Below are positions 35,434 to 44,854 of a stretch of 64,000 nucleotides of DNA, one piece after another. Within the stretch, counting starts at the first letter, position 1, and every line of letters starts with the position of its first letter. Below the pieces are notes generated by a model. That model was given only the letters and a program-made list of their open reading frames with translations. It was not told where the DNA came from and searched no databases. A program made the position numbers and the translations under genes. Source of the stretch: an uncultured Saprospiraceae bacterium (GTDB taxonomy: Bacteria; Bacteroidota; Bacteroidia; Chitinophagales; Saprospiraceae); the NCBI GenBank assembly GCA_937959115.1, contig CALGAW010000007.1:98240-162239 (forward strand), given 5' to 3'.

Positions 35434-38316
35434 GTGAAAAAGATTTTACTACTCCTGTTATCTCTCCTCCTATTGTTGAATTGCTTATGGGCACAAAACG
35501 AAAACAATCATTGGTTTTTTGGCGCTGGTTGCGGATTGACGTTTAGTCCCACTACAACAGCAATACCAGGAAATCTAAATACCCTTGAAGGGTGCGCTAC
35601 CATCTCTGACAAATCAGGGAATCTTTTGTTCTACACGGATGGGATTACCGTCTACAATCGAAATGGAGTAATCATGACGAATGGGACAGGACTCCTAGGA
35701 CACCCATCCTCCACCTCTTCTGCCCTTATTGTCCCAAAACCTGAGTCAAAAACTGACTATTTCATTTTTACAGTTGACTACAACCTTGGAACGGACGGCA
35801 TAAACTATAGCATTGTAGACATGGATGATGATGGGGATTGTGAAATTACCGCAACAGACTTAGGGGAAGTTAAACTAACCACTAAAAATATCTCGTTGCC
35901 AGGACCAACCGGGGAAAGAATATGTGTGGTAAAAAAGAAAAACGACATTGACTATTGGATAATTACGCTAGAAGGAGGCACCAATAATTTTTATGTCTAT
36001 GAACTCACAAATCAAGGCTTAAATCATACGCCAAACATCCAAGCAATTGGCTCACCGTTATCCATTGGATTTTATATGAAGGCAAGCCCAAATAGAACAA
36101 AAATTGGATTAACCAACCTTAGTACGAAGGAAGTTTTCTTGTATGACTTCAACAATTCAACTGGGCAAATTAGCAACCAAAGACTAGTCGGTGTAACACC
36201 AGTCGTACCCTACGGTGTAGAGTTTTCCCCTGACAATAAGAAAATGTACTATTCTGATTTTGCTAGTGGTAATGGTACAGGAACAGGAATCATCTTCGAA
36301 GTTGATATTTTTCCAACACTAGGCACTCCGATTCAAATTGCAACAATCCCGAATGTCGGAGGTCGATATGCTTGCGGAGCATTGCAGCTAACCCCTGAGG
36401 ATCCTCCTAGAATTCTAATTGCCAAAGATGGTGAAAACTTTTTGGCTGCAATTAACAATCCGAATGTAGGAGGTGCTGCCAATTTTGAAGCCAATGCTGT
36501 CGCCTTAACTGGTACTTGTAAACTAGGTTTACCGACGTTCATTTCTGGAAAATTAGAAATAAGCCCAGCCTGCGAGCCTTGCTATGAGGCCGAAATCAAC
36601 AACATTGAAATCTGCCTTGAGATCAACGGAGACTCGGACCACCCACTGGCCTCCTTGGACTGCGATGAAGGCGGTGTCATCAATATTATTGAATGCACAG
36701 CCCTTGGCAATCCAATGGAACCATCAGATGACTGTGCCAATGCGCTAAGTGCTTCAGTAGATGTGTGTGCACTGATCAATGGCAACCCAGATCATCCATT
36801 GGCTTACCAAGATTGTGACAACGGTGGCGTCCCCAACTGGTATGAGTGCCTGCACTCGGGCAACCTAGGAGATCCGTCTGATGATTGCACAGTAGCAGAA
36901 AATGGAGCACTCAATATATGCGCCTTTATTGCCTATAAAGCAGATCATGCCCTAGCAACACTAGACTGTGACAATGGTGGAGTGAACAACTATCAAGAAT
37001 GTATGAATGGGATGAACCCAAGCGTACCAACAGATGACTGCACCTCAGCCTTACGGGGTAAGCTTGATCTTTGCGCTATTATAAACGGTGATCCCAACCA
37101 TCCATTGGCATCCTTGGACTGCGACAACGGTGGCGTTAGTAATATTGATGAATGTACTGCACAAGGCAACCCTTCAGACGCTGAAGATGACTGTGCAAAT
37201 GCCCTAATTGCTGGTAGTAACTTGTGTGCACTCATCAACAATAATCCTGATCACCCATTGGCCAACTTAGATTGTGATGCTGGTGGTGTCCCCAATTGGT
37301 ACGAATGCCTAAACGCAGGCGATCCAACAGATTCTATCGATGACTGCACAGTTGCTAAAAACGGTAGCCTCAACATCTGTGAATTTATTGCTTACAAATC
37401 TGCACATGTATTAGCCACTCTTGACTGTGATAATGGAGGAATTGACAACTTTACAGAATGTATGACTGGAATGGATGCCAACGTCCCTTCAGATGACTGC
37501 ACAGCAGCTGTGCGGGCAAAGGTTGACATCTGTGCAATGATCAATGGTGACCCAAATCATCCTTGGGCAAGTCTGGATTGTGATCGGGGTGGTATTCTTA
37601 ACATTATGGAATGTAACAATGGTGCCGATCCAACCGAGCCTAGCGATGACCTATTCTGCCCTCCTAACCTATGCGCTGAAGCAATCGTTGGTAACATAGA
37701 TATTTGCGATGAGTTAAGCACCGATCCCAATCATCCCATTGGCACCTTGGACTGTGACGGTGATGGAGTTACGAATGCTGATGAGTGCGCAGACAGTACA
37801 GACCCGCTAGACCCTTGTGATTTTGAGGACACGAGCATCACACTACCTGTTACGGCAGACCAAAGTGACTGTCCGTTCCCTTGTCCTGATTTGACACCAA
37901 TTGTGACGATCATCCCTGGAAATCTAGCAGGCTATTCTCCTTTGGAAGTGGCTGTTAAGATAAATGAAATTGATAGTGTTGACACCAATGGCTCCATTAT
38001 AATCGTACGAATGCCTTCTGACCCAAGACTGGTGTTTGTATGGGACATTGGGCTAACATTGGCAGCGCTAGTTCCAGTTCAAAATGCAGATTGGAATTAT
38101 CTTGGTGACAACGGAATTGTACATACCTGGACTTACAATGGTCCTGGCCTGATTATTAATGCGAAGTCATCGTCGGCTTTTGGTTTCCAATCCTTCTACA
38201 ACCCGCAGTCGACGAATGGTCAGACAACACTAACGGCTACAATTATACCGTTTGGAGGTGGTGAATGTAATATTTTAAACAATACAGATTCTGAACGCAT
38301 GGTGTACTTTGAATAA
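35434..38316 (+). CDS. Large secreted repeat protein, paralogue 1
   Basis: A GTG at 35434 is chosen because it gives a signal peptide (KKILLLLLSLLLLLNCLWAQ) in register with paralogue 2, leaving exactly 379 residues before the repeats in both. The open frame extends 29 residues further upstream. The 960-residue product has an N-terminal propeller-like domain starting NHWFFGAGCGLTF with EGCATISDKSGNLLFYTDG, a type common in Bacteroidota adhesin-like proteins. Eight Cys-rich thrombospondin type-3-like repeats (380-796) follow. A 164-residue beta-rich C-terminal domain starts PCPDLTPIV and ends ERMVYFE. No T9SS 'PNP' domain is present. It is likely an extracellular, calcium-binding structural protein. 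Confidence 0.88.
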   Translation: MKKILLLLLSLLLLLNCLWAQNENNHWFFGAGCGLTFSPTTTAIPGNLNTLEGCATISDKSGNLLFYTDGITVYNRNGVIMTNGTGLLGHPSSTSSALIVPKPESKTDYFIFTVDYNLGTDGINYSIVDMDDDGDCEITATDLGEVKLTTKNISLPGPTGERICVVKKKNDIDYWIITLEGGTNNFYVYELTNQGLNHTPNIQAIGSPLSIGFYMKASPNRTKIGLTNLSTKEVFLYDFNNSTGQISNQRLVGVTPVVPYGVEFSPDNKKMYYSDFASGNGTGTGIIFEVDIFPTLGTPIQIATIPNVGGRYACGALQLTPEDPPRILIAKDGENFLAAINNPNVGGAANFEANAVALTGTCKLGLPTFISGKLEISPACEPCYEAEINNIEICLEINGDSDHPLASLDCDEGGVINIIECTALGNPMEPSDDCANALSASVDVCALINGNPDHPLAYQDCDNGGVPNWYECLHSGNLGDPSDDCTVAENGALNICAFIAYKADHALATLDCDNGGVNNYQECMNGMNPSVPTDDCTSALRGKLDLCAIINGDPNHPLASLDCDNGGVSNIDECTAQGNPSDAEDDCANALIAGSNLCALINNNPDHPLANLDCDAGGVPNWYECLNAGDPTDSIDDCTVAKNGSLNICEFIAYKSAHVLATLDCDNGGIDNFTECMTGMDANVPSDDCTAAVRAKVDICAMINGDPNHPWASLDCDRGGILNIMECNNGADPTEPSDDLFCPPNLCAEAIVGNIDICDELSTDPNHPIGTLDCDGDGVTNADECADSTDPLDPCDFEDTSITLPVTADQSDCPFPCPDLTPIVTIIPGNLAGYSPLEVAVKINEIDSVDTNGSIIIVRMPSDPRLVFVWDIGLTLAALVPVQNADWNYLGDNGIVHTWTYNGPGLIINAKSSSAFGFQSFYNPQSTNGQTTLTATIIPFGGGECNILNNTDSERMVYFE
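36571..37821 (+). repeat. Eight tandem TSP3-like protein repeats
   Basis: Each ~51-residue unit follows C-x-x-A...(I/L)C...HPLAxLDCDxGGVxNxxEC...DD. Units 1-3 and 4-6 form two related blocks of three, followed by two further units. The last unit (DCDGDGVTNADEC) is a standard calcium-binding type-3 repeat; the others have DCDNGG-type loops. Confidence 0.85.
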
Positions 38317-38435
38317 AAAGTAAATAATTATAATTAGAAACAACAATAAGTTCTTCAACCTTTAATTAAAAATTAATCATTAATCATTATTTTACATAAT
38401 ACCTTATCCTTTTGTATCGACTAAACTACAACAAA

Positions 38436-40859
38436 ATGAAGAAGATTTTAATACTTCAAATATTCCTTTTGCTATTGCTAAATATAGCAACTGGTCAAAA
38501 AGAAAACAATCATTGGTTTTTTGGAGAAAATTGTGGTTTGGTGTTCAACCCGACTACAACGGCGATTGGAGGTAACCTGAATACATTTGAAGGATGTGCC
38601 ACCATATCAAATAATGCTGGAGATTTATTGTTTTACACAGACGGAAGCGTTGTTTATAATCGTAACATGGCAATAATGACAAATGGAACTGGGCTGCTTG
38701 GACACTCGTCCTCCGCCTCTTCCGCAGTCATTGTGCCACAACCAGGATCGAAAACTGATTTTTTCATTTTTACTGTGGATCAACAGAATGGGACAGATGG
38801 GCTTAACTATAGTGTTGTCGATATGGATGATGACGGGAATGGTCAAATTTCTCCAACTGAAGTGGGCCAGGTGAAACTATCAGAAAAGAATGTTCCGCTA
38901 CCTGGACCAGATTCAGAAAGAATTTCTGTCGTTAAAAAGAGCAATGATATTGATTATTGGATAATTACGACACTTAAGAATACGAATAGATTTTATGTTC
39001 ATGAACTAACAAACCAAGGTGTAAACCCGATTCCTAGTGTCCAACCTATTGGGACTGCTTTAGCCTTTGGTTATTACATGAAAGCAAGCCCAGATGGAAC
39101 AAAAATAGCACTAGGTGTCTACGCTACTAGAAGTGTCTATCTTTTTGACTTTAATAAAACGACTGGGCAGGTCAGTAATCGACGACTCGTTGGCTCCACT
39201 CCAAATAGACCGTATGGTATTGAGTTTTCTCCCAATAGTGAAAAAATGTATTATTCAGACTTTGGAAATGGGAATGGAACAGGAACCGGGTACTTATATC
39301 AAGTTGATGTATCTCCTACACTAGGAACACCATTTCAACTCGCTGCTGTTCCAAATCTAGGCGGACGATATGCCCTTGGAGCGCTGCAATTAACACCTGA
39401 AAATCCACAAAGGATTCTTGTTGCCAAAGATGGTGAAAGTTTTTTGGCTGCAATTAATAATCCCAACGTAGGGGGAGCTGCCAACTTTGAAGCCAATGCC
39501 ATTGCCTTAACAGGGATCTGTAAATTAGGATTTCCGACATTCATCTCTGGCAATTTAGAAACCGACCCCGTCTGTGAGCCTTGTTATGAGGCAAAAATCA
39601 ACGAGCTTGATATCTGTGTTGAGATTAATAGTGATGCGAATCATCCGTTGGCTTCTTTAGACTGTGACGATGGTGGAGTCATTAATCTTATTGAATGTAG
39701 TGTTAATGGCAATCCTTCAGAAGCTTCAGATGATTGTGCAAACGCACTTACTGCAAACGTGGATCTGTGTGCACTTATAAATAACAATCCGGAACATCCA
39801 CTGGCCTACCAAGACTGTGACAATGGTGGTGTCCCCAATTGGTTTGAATGCCTGCACTCAGGCAATGTAGCAAATCCTTCAGACGATTGCACAGTAGCAG
39901 ATAATGGAGGGCTTAATATTTGTAAATTTATTTCCTACGAAGCAGGTCATCCCCTAGCTTCTCTTGACTGTGATAATGGAGGTGTTGACAATTATACTGA
40001 ATGTATGAATGCAATGGACCCAAATACCCCTTCAGACGATTGTACAGCGGCTGTGCGAGCCAAACTAGACATATGTGCAATGATTAACGGGAATCCAAAT
40101 CATCCTTGGGCAAATCTAGACTGTGATCGAGGTGGGATCCCTAACATTACTGAATGCAATAACGGTGCGGACCCAACTGAGCCTATTGATGATCTAAATT
40201 GCCCACCAAACTTATGTGCGGAGGCGATTGTAGGTAATTTAGACATTTGCGTTGAATTAAGCACAAATCCAAGTCATCCTGTTGGCCCATTAGACTGTGA
40301 TGGTGATGGTGTGACAAATGCTGATGAGTGCATTGACAATACAGATCCGCTTGATCCTTGTGATTTTGTAGATACTAGTATCACCTTGCCCGTTACTGCG
40401 GACCAAAGTGGTTGCCCATTTCCGTGCCCTGACTTGACGCCTATCGTTACGGTTATTCCTGGTAATATTTCAGGTTATTCACCGCTAGAAGTCGCCGTAG
40501 AAGTAGCTGAAATTGAAAATGTAGACACGGATGGTTCTGTAATCACAGTGCGTATGCCTTCTGATCCACGTTTGGTGTTTGTGTGGGATATTGGACTGAC
40601 CTTGGCAGCCCTGGTTCCTGTGCAGAACGCAGATTGGAACTATCTTGGTAGTAACGGAGTAGTACATACTTGGACGTATAACGGGCCTGGCTTGATCATC
40701 GATGCGATGACGAATTCTGCTTTTGGTTTCCAATCCTTTTACAACCCACAGTCAACAGATGGTCAGACCACAATCACGGCTACAATTATACCGTTTGGTG
40801 GAGGCGAATGCAATGTATTAAACAATTCAGATTCTGAACGAATGGTGTATTTTGAATAA
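38436..40859 (+). CDS. Large secreted repeat protein, paralogue 2
   Basis: The 807-residue protein starts at the ATG at 38436 (MKKILILQIFLLLLLNIATG is the signal peptide). It matches paralogue 1 in order and length in every part except the repeat region: 379 residues before, 264 in five repeats instead of 417 in eight, and 164 after. The leader DNA is also alike (a shared GACTAAACTA element just upstream of both starts), so the duplication took in the 5' untranslated region. A gap of 119 bp separates the two genes; co-transcription is possible. Like its partner it lacks a T9SS sorting domain. Role inferred: cell-surface or matrix protein. Confidence 0.88.
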   Translation: MKKILILQIFLLLLLNIATGQKENNHWFFGENCGLVFNPTTTAIGGNLNTFEGCATISNNAGDLLFYTDGSVVYNRNMAIMTNGTGLLGHSSSASSAVIVPQPGSKTDFFIFTVDQQNGTDGLNYSVVDMDDDGNGQISPTEVGQVKLSEKNVPLPGPDSERISVVKKSNDIDYWIITTLKNTNRFYVHELTNQGVNPIPSVQPIGTALAFGYYMKASPDGTKIALGVYATRSVYLFDFNKTTGQVSNRRLVGSTPNRPYGIEFSPNSEKMYYSDFGNGNGTGTGYLYQVDVSPTLGTPFQLAAVPNLGGRYALGALQLTPENPQRILVAKDGESFLAAINNPNVGGAANFEANAIALTGICKLGFPTFISGNLETDPVCEPCYEAKINELDICVEINSDANHPLASLDCDDGGVINLIECSVNGNPSEASDDCANALTANVDLCALINNNPEHPLAYQDCDNGGVPNWFECLHSGNVANPSDDCTVADNGGLNICKFISYEAGHPLASLDCDNGGVDNYTECMNAMDPNTPSDDCTAAVRAKLDICAMINGNPNHPWANLDCDRGGIPNITECNNGADPTEPIDDLNCPPNLCAEAIVGNLDICVELSTNPSHPVGPLDCDGDGVTNADECIDNTDPLDPCDFVDTSITLPVTADQSGCPFPCPDLTPIVTVIPGNISGYSPLEVAVEVAEIENVDTDGSVITVRMPSDPRLVFVWDIGLTLAALVPVQNADWNYLGSNGVVHTWTYNGPGLIIDAMTNSAFGFQSFYNPQSTDGQTTITATIIPFGGGECNVLNNSDSERMVYFE
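39573..40364 (+). repeat. Five tandem TSP3-like protein repeats
   Basis: Same unit as in paralogue 1; the order corresponds to units 1, 2, 3, 7 and 8 there. Total 264 residues, 153 fewer than in paralogue 1. Confidence 0.85.
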
Positions 40860-40936
40860 GTTGTTAATGAATAACTTTCAAGAATTCATTTCGAATTGAA
40901 CCTCATTGAATACCTTAGTAATAATAATCAACCACA

Positions 40937-41476
40937 ATGAACACAAAAAACATCGTCTTCATAGCCACAAGCCTAGATGGGTTCATAGCCGGAAAGCAAG
41001 GAGAACTAGACTGGTTAGAAATGATACCCAATCCCAACAAAGAAGACATGGGCTATCGTGATTTGATGCAAGAGATAGATGCCATTGTCATGGGAAGAAA
41101 CACCTACGAAACAGTCTGTGGTTTTGGAGGAGATTGGCCGTATACAAAGCAAGTCTTCGTCCTGAGTCATTCCATCAAAGCTATTCCACAAAAACTAGCA
41201 GACAAGGTAACTCTATTAGCAGGAAGTCCTAGTGAAGTCCTTGATAAAATTCATAATAAAGGATACTCTAAGCTATATATTGATGGAGGCAAAACCGTTC
41301 AAAATTTCCTAGAAAAAGATTTAATTGATGAATTAAGAATTACAACCATACCAATATTACTAGGTGGCGGGTTCTCACTATTTGGAGACCTAGCAAACCG
41401 GTTAGAATTCGAACACATTACTTCTAAATTATTCTTGAATCAAGTTGTTCAGAACCACTACAAAAGAAAACGATAA
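40937..41476 (+). CDS. Dihydrofolate reductase-like/RibD C-terminal family protein
   Basis: The 179-residue protein starts KNIVFIATSLDGFIAG, then IDAIVMGRNTYETVCGFG, LYIDGGKTVQNFL and IPILLGGGFSLFG. These are the NADPH-binding and substrate segments of the YwjB/YyaP-like branch of the RibD C-terminal/DHFR-like fold. Members are NAD(P)H-dependent reductases, usually of unknown substrate, and are common accessory genes. It starts 77 bp after paralogue 2. The length is typical. Confidence 0.9.
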   Translation: MNTKNIVFIATSLDGFIAGKQGELDWLEMIPNPNKEDMGYRDLMQEIDAIVMGRNTYETVCGFGGDWPYTKQVFVLSHSIKAIPQKLADKVTLLAGSPSEVLDKIHNKGYSKLYIDGGKTVQNFLEKDLIDELRITTIPILLGGGFSLFGDLANRLEFEHITSKLFLNQVVQNHYKRKR

Positions 41477-41503
41477 GCGTCACTTTTTTCAACAAGTATA
41501 TAA

Positions 41504-41839
41504 ACGAACAATCACGAGCCTACTTCTACACTCTTATGGAGCAGAAATTTTCACAATCCACCAATCTGGTTCGCAACAACAAACGTACCTCTAAGGACCA
41601 AGCAGATATACAAAACTTTTGCTAGACTGGCCTTCTTCATACATCAATACCGTGAAGGGATTAGTGAAAAATCGAACGTTCAATTACAAGAGATGTTTGC
41701 CGAAGTGAAGCAAATAAGCCTTAACGATGGTTGCTTAAAAATTGGAGGAGTTGAAGTGAATCCTCAAATTAAAATTCAATGTTTAGTTCAGCTTTTAATC
41801 AAATTGACAAACGAAAGCGACTTAGTAGCATGTTTGTAA
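41504..41839 (+). pseudogene. Start-less 111-codon ORF, possible gene remnant
   Basis: One frame is open from just after a stop at 41501 to the TAA at 41837-41839 with no ATG, GTG or TTG early enough; the first ATG is about codon 70. The translation is protein-like, for example RTKQIYKTFARLAFFIHQYR followed by an amphipathic end (IKIQCLVQLLIKLTNESD). This suggests the tail of a gene whose 5' part has been lost, though a rare start codon is possible. I do not recognise the family. Confidence 0.35.
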
Positions 41840-42244
41840 CATGGCAATACTTGCTCTTTGGGCCTAGTAGTTCTAATATTATACTTTCTAATGTAGACTA
41901 CAATATTTTGTTTCCTAAAAGGTCCATTTCTTTAATCAGTTATCAAACGAACTGAATCTACTTCTTGCAAACGGAAATTTTTCGTAAAACACGGACAATT
42001 AGAGATATAGTACTTTTATTTATGTGAGCGTGTTTGCAACGCATTCATGAAGCTATACGTCTTGATTATAGTGACATTTTACATGATTATTTTTTTTTAC
42101 AAAGTTTCAATCATTTCATGTCGATTATAACAACCAAATGCCTTTTAAAAACTAACCTATGCTTAGCTAATAGCATGGTGTTCTCGTTTTTAATACCTGA
42201 ACGTTTTAATTTTTCTTCAATAATCAAATCTTAGAATTAGTACT
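41840..42244. other. AT-rich intergenic region
   Basis: Follows the remnant ORF and leads to the T9SS protein at 42245. A 66-codon frame at 42034-42234 has atypical composition and is not accepted as a gene. No repeat ends, hairpin or clear promoter box were found. Confidence 0.35.
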
Positions 42245-44560
42245 ATGAAAAACATTTACTTGACTTTTATTATTATCATTGTAGCCTCCTTATCGTGTTT
42301 TGCGGAAGGTACTTTACAATTAATTACATGTGGTACATGTCAAGCAGGGATGTCGATAAATGACAAAGCTCAGTTTGCATACCCAGGACTTACAGAAGAA
42401 CGCCGTCTGCATATTCGTATTGGGGATTTCACTCAAGAAGACATCTATGTTGCTCTCGGCCAGACTGAAGTTGCTGGCGCATGGTTTTGCCGTTTAGTAA
42501 GTCCCAGCGGTGTTCAATACACCTATGATGGAACTGGTTTTGTAAATGGAGGTACTGCAGCCACAATGCCTGCTTCTATTTTAACTGCAGCTCAAAACAG
42601 TGCCGGTCCAAACGGAGTTACTCAAGAATCCGCCGCTGTTCCTACAGTTGGTAGTTATGACTCAGAAACGTTTTCACCAAATGAAAATGGAGATTGGCAT
42701 ATTGAATTCACAGACACTCCTGGATTTTTAACACCGACGGTAAGTGCACGTGTAGGTTATTGGGACATCAGTGTAGTGAATACAAGTACTGCAGACAATG
42801 ATGTGATCAATGGACGTATTTGGTCAAAGCAGTGGGGATTCCGCTCAGGTCCTGGTAGCCAAACTGATCCAGGTGATTTTTTAGCGTCTACTTTTTACGT
42901 TTACACAGAGCCAGATCAAGTCGTAACAGCAATCGAAGTTGGAGATGAAAATGATCCAGGTTGGGGTGGTGATTGGCTAATTGCTTGTAATCGCTATGGA
43001 ATTGATCTAGCAGCTTACGATAATGGAGATCCTGCTTCTGCACGTCAATCCTACAATGGAGATGCTGCTGATGATTTTGGGCAACTAGATGAATACAAAA
43101 TCTTTCTTAATGATCCTGAAATCTTGGAATTTCCAAGTGGCGTTCAGACCATTGATTTTTCAACGATCTCAATTGATCAGTGTAACCCAACAAGCATGTT
43201 CATAACGTTTGTCTCAAATGTAGAATCTGTTGCTGACGTTACACTAGATTTTCCACCGCTCAACAACAACGGTCCTGAAGATATCGTTTATGCAGCTCAA
43301 GTGGTTGATGCTGGACCAAACAATTTACAATGGGATGGTTTAGATAATCAAGGAAATGCAATAATGGCTGGAACCTCATTTTTCATCCGATTATTTGCTG
43401 GAGCGAGTACCGTACATTTCCCGATGTATGACGTAGAAGGTGCAACAGGTATGAAGGCTCGTTTGGTTCGTCCTGGCACACCAGGTTACATTGGATTGTA
43501 CTGGGATAACTCTACAATCCCTGCAGGAAATGCAGCCAACCCTATTACTGAAATAGTTAGTCCTGGTTGTGTCTCTTCGCCCGCAGTAGCGTGTAATGCT
43601 TATGGAAATTCAAACAACATGACCCTTAACATGTGGTGGAACGGTTTGGAAACTAACCTAGCATCTGAGATTGTTATGCCAGCTGCTTCACAAGCCACTT
43701 TAGACGCTGGTACTCCTACTGCTATATGTGACAACAATGATGTCATTGTCATTCCACTTAGCGCTACATCTACTGACGTTAATGTTGTGCAATGGACTAC
43801 AAACGGTACAGGTACATTTGATGATGCTAATATAGAGAATGCAATTTATACACCTTCTGCTGCTGACATCGCTGCGGGATCCGTTGAATTAACAATTTCT
43901 AGTTTCGCTTGCTCAAACGTTTCCGACATTGCAACGATCACCATACCAAACCTTAACTGTGTTTTACCAATTGGGTTATCTAGTTTCGATGCGAAGATCC
44001 TTAATAGAAATGACCACTGTGACGGTATCAAGATTGGTTGGACAACTCAAGTGGAAGAAAACACAAGTCACTTCGTACTAGAAAGAAGTTGGAACGGTAT
44101 CGACTACGAAATGGTTGGAAGATTAGATGCAAGTGGAAATTCAACGTCATCTACTAGTTACACGTTGACGGATACAAACATCAGCACAGATAACTTTTAT
44201 CGCTTGATCGCAGTTGATTTAGATGGAACTTCAGCAACTTACGTCCTAAACAAATCAGTTCAGCTAGACTGTTACGAAGGGATCGGTTCTGGCAGTCTTT
44301 CCGAGTTGTTTCCAAATCCGGTGTATGGTGATGATAAATTGGTTTCCATTAAACTAAACATGAGTACAGCATCCAATGCGACCATTAAAGTTAAAGATAT
44401 TTATGGAAGAACAGTTAAGAGTATACCGACGGAACTAGCTAGCGGAGAGCAAATTGTTACCTTCAGTTTAGAAGACTTGAATTCTGCTATTTACTTCATT
44501 AATTTGGAAGCTGATAACTGGTCAACTCATTCTAAGAAACTAGTTAAAATTTCACAGTAA
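42245..44560 (+). CDS. T9SS-secreted beta-rich surface protein
   Basis: The 771-residue protein has a signal peptide ending SLSCFAEG. About 20-300 are beta-rich, with a jelly-roll-like stretch and Trp/Gly-rich parts (NDPGWGGDWLIACNRYG). Ig-like or PKD-like segments follow (IDFSTISIDQCNP and the 'TPSAADIAAGSVELTIS' type around 530-560). The C-terminal ~190 residues are a fibronectin-like domain (LSSFDAKIL...WTTQVEENTSHFVLERS, the standard Bacteroidota module) plus a type A sorting domain LFPNPVYGDD...STHSKKLVKISQ. The Por secretion system would carry it to the cell surface or medium. No catalytic motif was seen. Confidence 0.88.
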   Translation: MKNIYLTFIIIIVASLSCFAEGTLQLITCGTCQAGMSINDKAQFAYPGLTEERRLHIRIGDFTQEDIYVALGQTEVAGAWFCRLVSPSGVQYTYDGTGFVNGGTAATMPASILTAAQNSAGPNGVTQESAAVPTVGSYDSETFSPNENGDWHIEFTDTPGFLTPTVSARVGYWDISVVNTSTADNDVINGRIWSKQWGFRSGPGSQTDPGDFLASTFYVYTEPDQVVTAIEVGDENDPGWGGDWLIACNRYGIDLAAYDNGDPASARQSYNGDAADDFGQLDEYKIFLNDPEILEFPSGVQTIDFSTISIDQCNPTSMFITFVSNVESVADVTLDFPPLNNNGPEDIVYAAQVVDAGPNNLQWDGLDNQGNAIMAGTSFFIRLFAGASTVHFPMYDVEGATGMKARLVRPGTPGYIGLYWDNSTIPAGNAANPITEIVSPGCVSSPAVACNAYGNSNNMTLNMWWNGLETNLASEIVMPAASQATLDAGTPTAICDNNDVIVIPLSATSTDVNVVQWTTNGTGTFDDANIENAIYTPSAADIAAGSVELTISSFACSNVSDIATITIPNLNCVLPIGLSSFDAKILNRNDHCDGIKIGWTTQVEENTSHFVLERSWNGIDYEMVGRLDASGNSTSSTSYTLTDTNISTDNFYRLIAVDLDGTSATYVLNKSVQLDCYEGIGSGSLSELFPNPVYGDDKLVSIKLNMSTASNATIKVKDIYGRTVKSIPTELASGEQIVTFSLEDLNSAIYFINLEADNWSTHSKKLVKISQ

Positions 44561-44622
44561 TAAGCATATGATGATACTAGGAATTTGTTCATAATGAATT
44601 CCTAATCGAAGAAAAATTGTTC

Positions 44623-44658
44623 AAAGGCAAGCTATCCAAGCGGACAGCTTGCCTTTTT
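44623..44658 (+). terminator. Rho-independent terminator
   Basis: Perfect 11-bp stem AAAGGCAAGCT / AGCTTGCCTTT with a 12-base loop and a T-run, 63 bases after the T9SS gene. A second weaker inverted repeat TAGGAATT / AATTCCTA (44578-44604) precedes it. Confidence 0.85.
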
Positions 44659-44854
44659 AGTTAAAGGATGAAGGGCAAGTTGAAGTATAGGATGCCTAAA
44701 ACACAGTAGAAAAAGTACTCATTGCTGGAAGTTACTTTAATGCGAAAGCTAAAACTATTTACTCCGTTTCGAACAAAGCTGAAATAGAAGTGGTGTTCTA
44801 TGTATAAACCAAGGGTTGGGAAGGCAATTGTACGAATGAACGATTAGCTTCTCC

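Noticed and set aside
42034..42234. 66-codon open frame on the plus strand
   Set aside because: AT-rich, Phe/Ser-rich translation without a domain or close start signal; more likely noise in intergenic DNA.
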